Shown in pieces: positions 63,059-64,000 of a DNA stretch of 64,000 nt (the stretch's first letter is position 1; each line of letters begins with the position of its first letter). The DNA comes from CAZISM01 sp964541895 (GTDB lineage Bacteria; Zhuqueibacterota; Zhuqueibacteria; Residuimicrobiales; Residuimicrobiaceae). The notes beneath the pieces were generated by a model, which saw nothing but the letters and a program-made list of their open reading frames with translations, searched no databases and was not told where the DNA came from. The stretch lies in assembly GCA_964541895.1 (NCBI GenBank), contig CAZISM010000005.1, positions 1 to 64,000 on the forward strand, written 5' to 3'. The position numbers and the translations under genes are program-made.

Positions 63059-64000
63059 TCAATTAAAATTCAGTTCCAACGTTTCCTTCCCGTAGCGCAG
63101 CGTGATGATGCCGCTATAGCGCTTGCTGAGCATATAGGGGCTGTCATAGAGTTCGTCGGCTTTAAAGCGTACCGCCTGGCCGTTCAACAGGCGGGCGCCG
63201 TTGAAGGAAAACTGCATCTCATCCCCCTCCAGCGTTTTGTAGGTGACGGTGCCGAATTTCCATTGCGGTACGATCTGGAAACGGCGACAAAACGCGGCGA
63301 AGGAGGCGTGGTGTGACGCTTCATCCACCTGCACCACCACGCCGTTGCGCAGATCGTGGCTGCGCCAGCGCCAGTTTACTTTTTCCTCGATCCATTCGTA
63401 CGGCTTGAGCGGAAAAAAGGCGATATAGGTCTTGCCGGCGTTGCAAAAGATCCAGCCCGACGGATCGATCCGCCGCTCGCGCAAGGTCTTGGGGAAAAAG
63501 CCGTCGATGTGGGGATGCTGCGCTCCCGTCTCTATTTCATACACCACGATGAGCGCGTTGCGATGCTGAAAAGTCTGCTCAAAGGGAGAGCTCGAGTTCC
63601 ATTTATTCGGATCTTTGTAGATGAGATGATAACGGTTCACTTCATCCGCCAGTATCTTTTCCTCTTCCGGAAAAAACATGGCCAGTTCCTGGCCGGAATA
63701 AAAGGGATGCAGGGTGAACAGAGTGTTGTAGGGTTGCTCCGACACGAACGACACGTCCCAGGTATGCTGTTGAATCGGCTGCAGAATGCCGCCGTACAAC
63801 GAGCCGAGCACATAGGATGGGCTCATGTAGGTATATTTATAGACAATGGGATTCTGTTCCTCGCGGAAGCGGATGATGTTGCGCGTGCGTTTGCTCTCCA
63901 GGTTGACATAGGGTTGGCTGCGGTCCGTGGCGATGCGGCGGATGAGCTCCGGCAACCGGTAGCTGCTGAGAGTGCCGCAGACCGTTTCCCAGCCGCGATG
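63059..64000 (-). CDS. Unknown protein, 5' end outside the window
   Basis: The reading frame stays open to the window edge at 64000, so only the C-terminal 313 or so residues are seen. The visible part has many aromatic and charged segments (QHTWDVSFVSEQPYNTLFTL; GWIFCNAGKTYIAFFPLKPY) and appears beta-rich. I do not recognise the family; a glycan-acting beta-helix or sandwich fold is possible. The stop is seven bases before the rsgA start, so the two are likely co-transcribed. No start codon can be assigned. Confidence 0.8.
   Translation of the reverse strand, partial: HRGWETVCGTLSSYRLPELIRRIATDRSQPYVNLESKRTRNIIRFREEQNPIVYKYTYMSPSYVLGSLYGGILQPIQQHTWDVSFVSEQPYNTLFTLHPFYSGQELAMFFPEEEKILADEVNRYHLIYKDPNKWNSSSPFEQTFQHRNALIVVYEIETGAQHPHIDGFFPKTLRERRIDPSGWIFCNAGKTYIAFFPLKPYEWIEEKVNWRWRSHDLRNGVVVQVDEASHHASFAAFCRRFQIVPQWKFGTVTYKTLEGDEMQFSFNGARLLNGQAVRFKADELYDSPYMLSKRYSGIITLRYGKETLELNFN

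Overview
The window looks like chromosomal DNA of an uncultivated, Gram-negative, fairly GC-rich bacterium of the FCB group (Bacteroidota/Calditrichota/KSB1-like lineages). This is inferred from gene content: paired TIGR03545/TIGR03546 proteins, a serC-serA-DUF1015 cluster, a two-component-type propeller protein ending in a SpoIIE phosphatase, many Na+:solute symporters, Tat-exported Gfo/Idh/MocA and TIM-barrel sugar enzymes, and secreted M16/M28/M24 peptidases. There are no rRNAs, no recognised tRNAs, no CRISPR array, no phage genes and no transposases. The cell appears to be a heterotroph that degrades polysaccharides and peptides.

Region 0-14 kb: a class V aminotransferase and a secreted GH9 glucanase. 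Then comes the most interesting block (3.6-11.1 kb): a glutamine-synthetase-like ligase, aldehyde dehydrogenase, iron alcohol dehydrogenase, HAD hydrolase, class I glutamine amidotransferase and Na+ symporter, all on the plus strand and closely spaced. This is the complement expected for a gamma-glutamylation pathway that imports an amino-alcohol or amine, masks it with glutamate, oxidises it in two steps and removes the glutamate. A perfect 13-bp inverted repeat lies in front of the first gene. An active/inactive pair of M16 peptidases follows, ending in a strong terminator.

Region 14-25 kb: a decayed B12-binding radical SAM gene, an MtnX-like HAD phosphatase, a CNNM/CBS membrane protein, YhbY, a small membrane protein and PPK2. 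Next are the severed C-terminus of a cation-diffusion-facilitator transporter, a DUF5009 acyltransferase-like membrane protein, a histidine kinase/response regulator pair, a TolC-like protein and a secreted protein with duplicated GH2-type sugar-binding domains.

Region 25-43 kb: a giant propeller/SpoIIE sensor, the TIGR03546-TIGR03545 pair, and a minus-strand operon of an anchored protein, a 1280-residue PQQ-propeller/PA14 exoprotein and an FCD-type GntR regulator. Then come a RhaT-type symporter, a TIM-barrel/DUF1080 fusion, a GH109-like Tat-exported enzyme and a lone PTS IIC permease.

Region 43-64 kb: secreted peptidases (M28, M24) and envelope proteins, a Tat-exported TIM-barrel, a metallo-beta-lactamase protein and a Ste24-like protease with a small downstream gene. 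A minus-strand serine-biosynthesis operon (DUF1015, serA, serC) ends in a textbook terminator. The last part holds a membrane metallophosphoesterase, a 53-residue zinc ribbon, htpG, a dispersed-repeat element, and a minus-strand operon of an unknown protein (cut by the window end), rsgA, a PAS protein and a large Na+ symporter. Intergenic DNA at 44.1-44.8 kb and 59.3-59.4 kb carries dispersed-repeat-like sequences.
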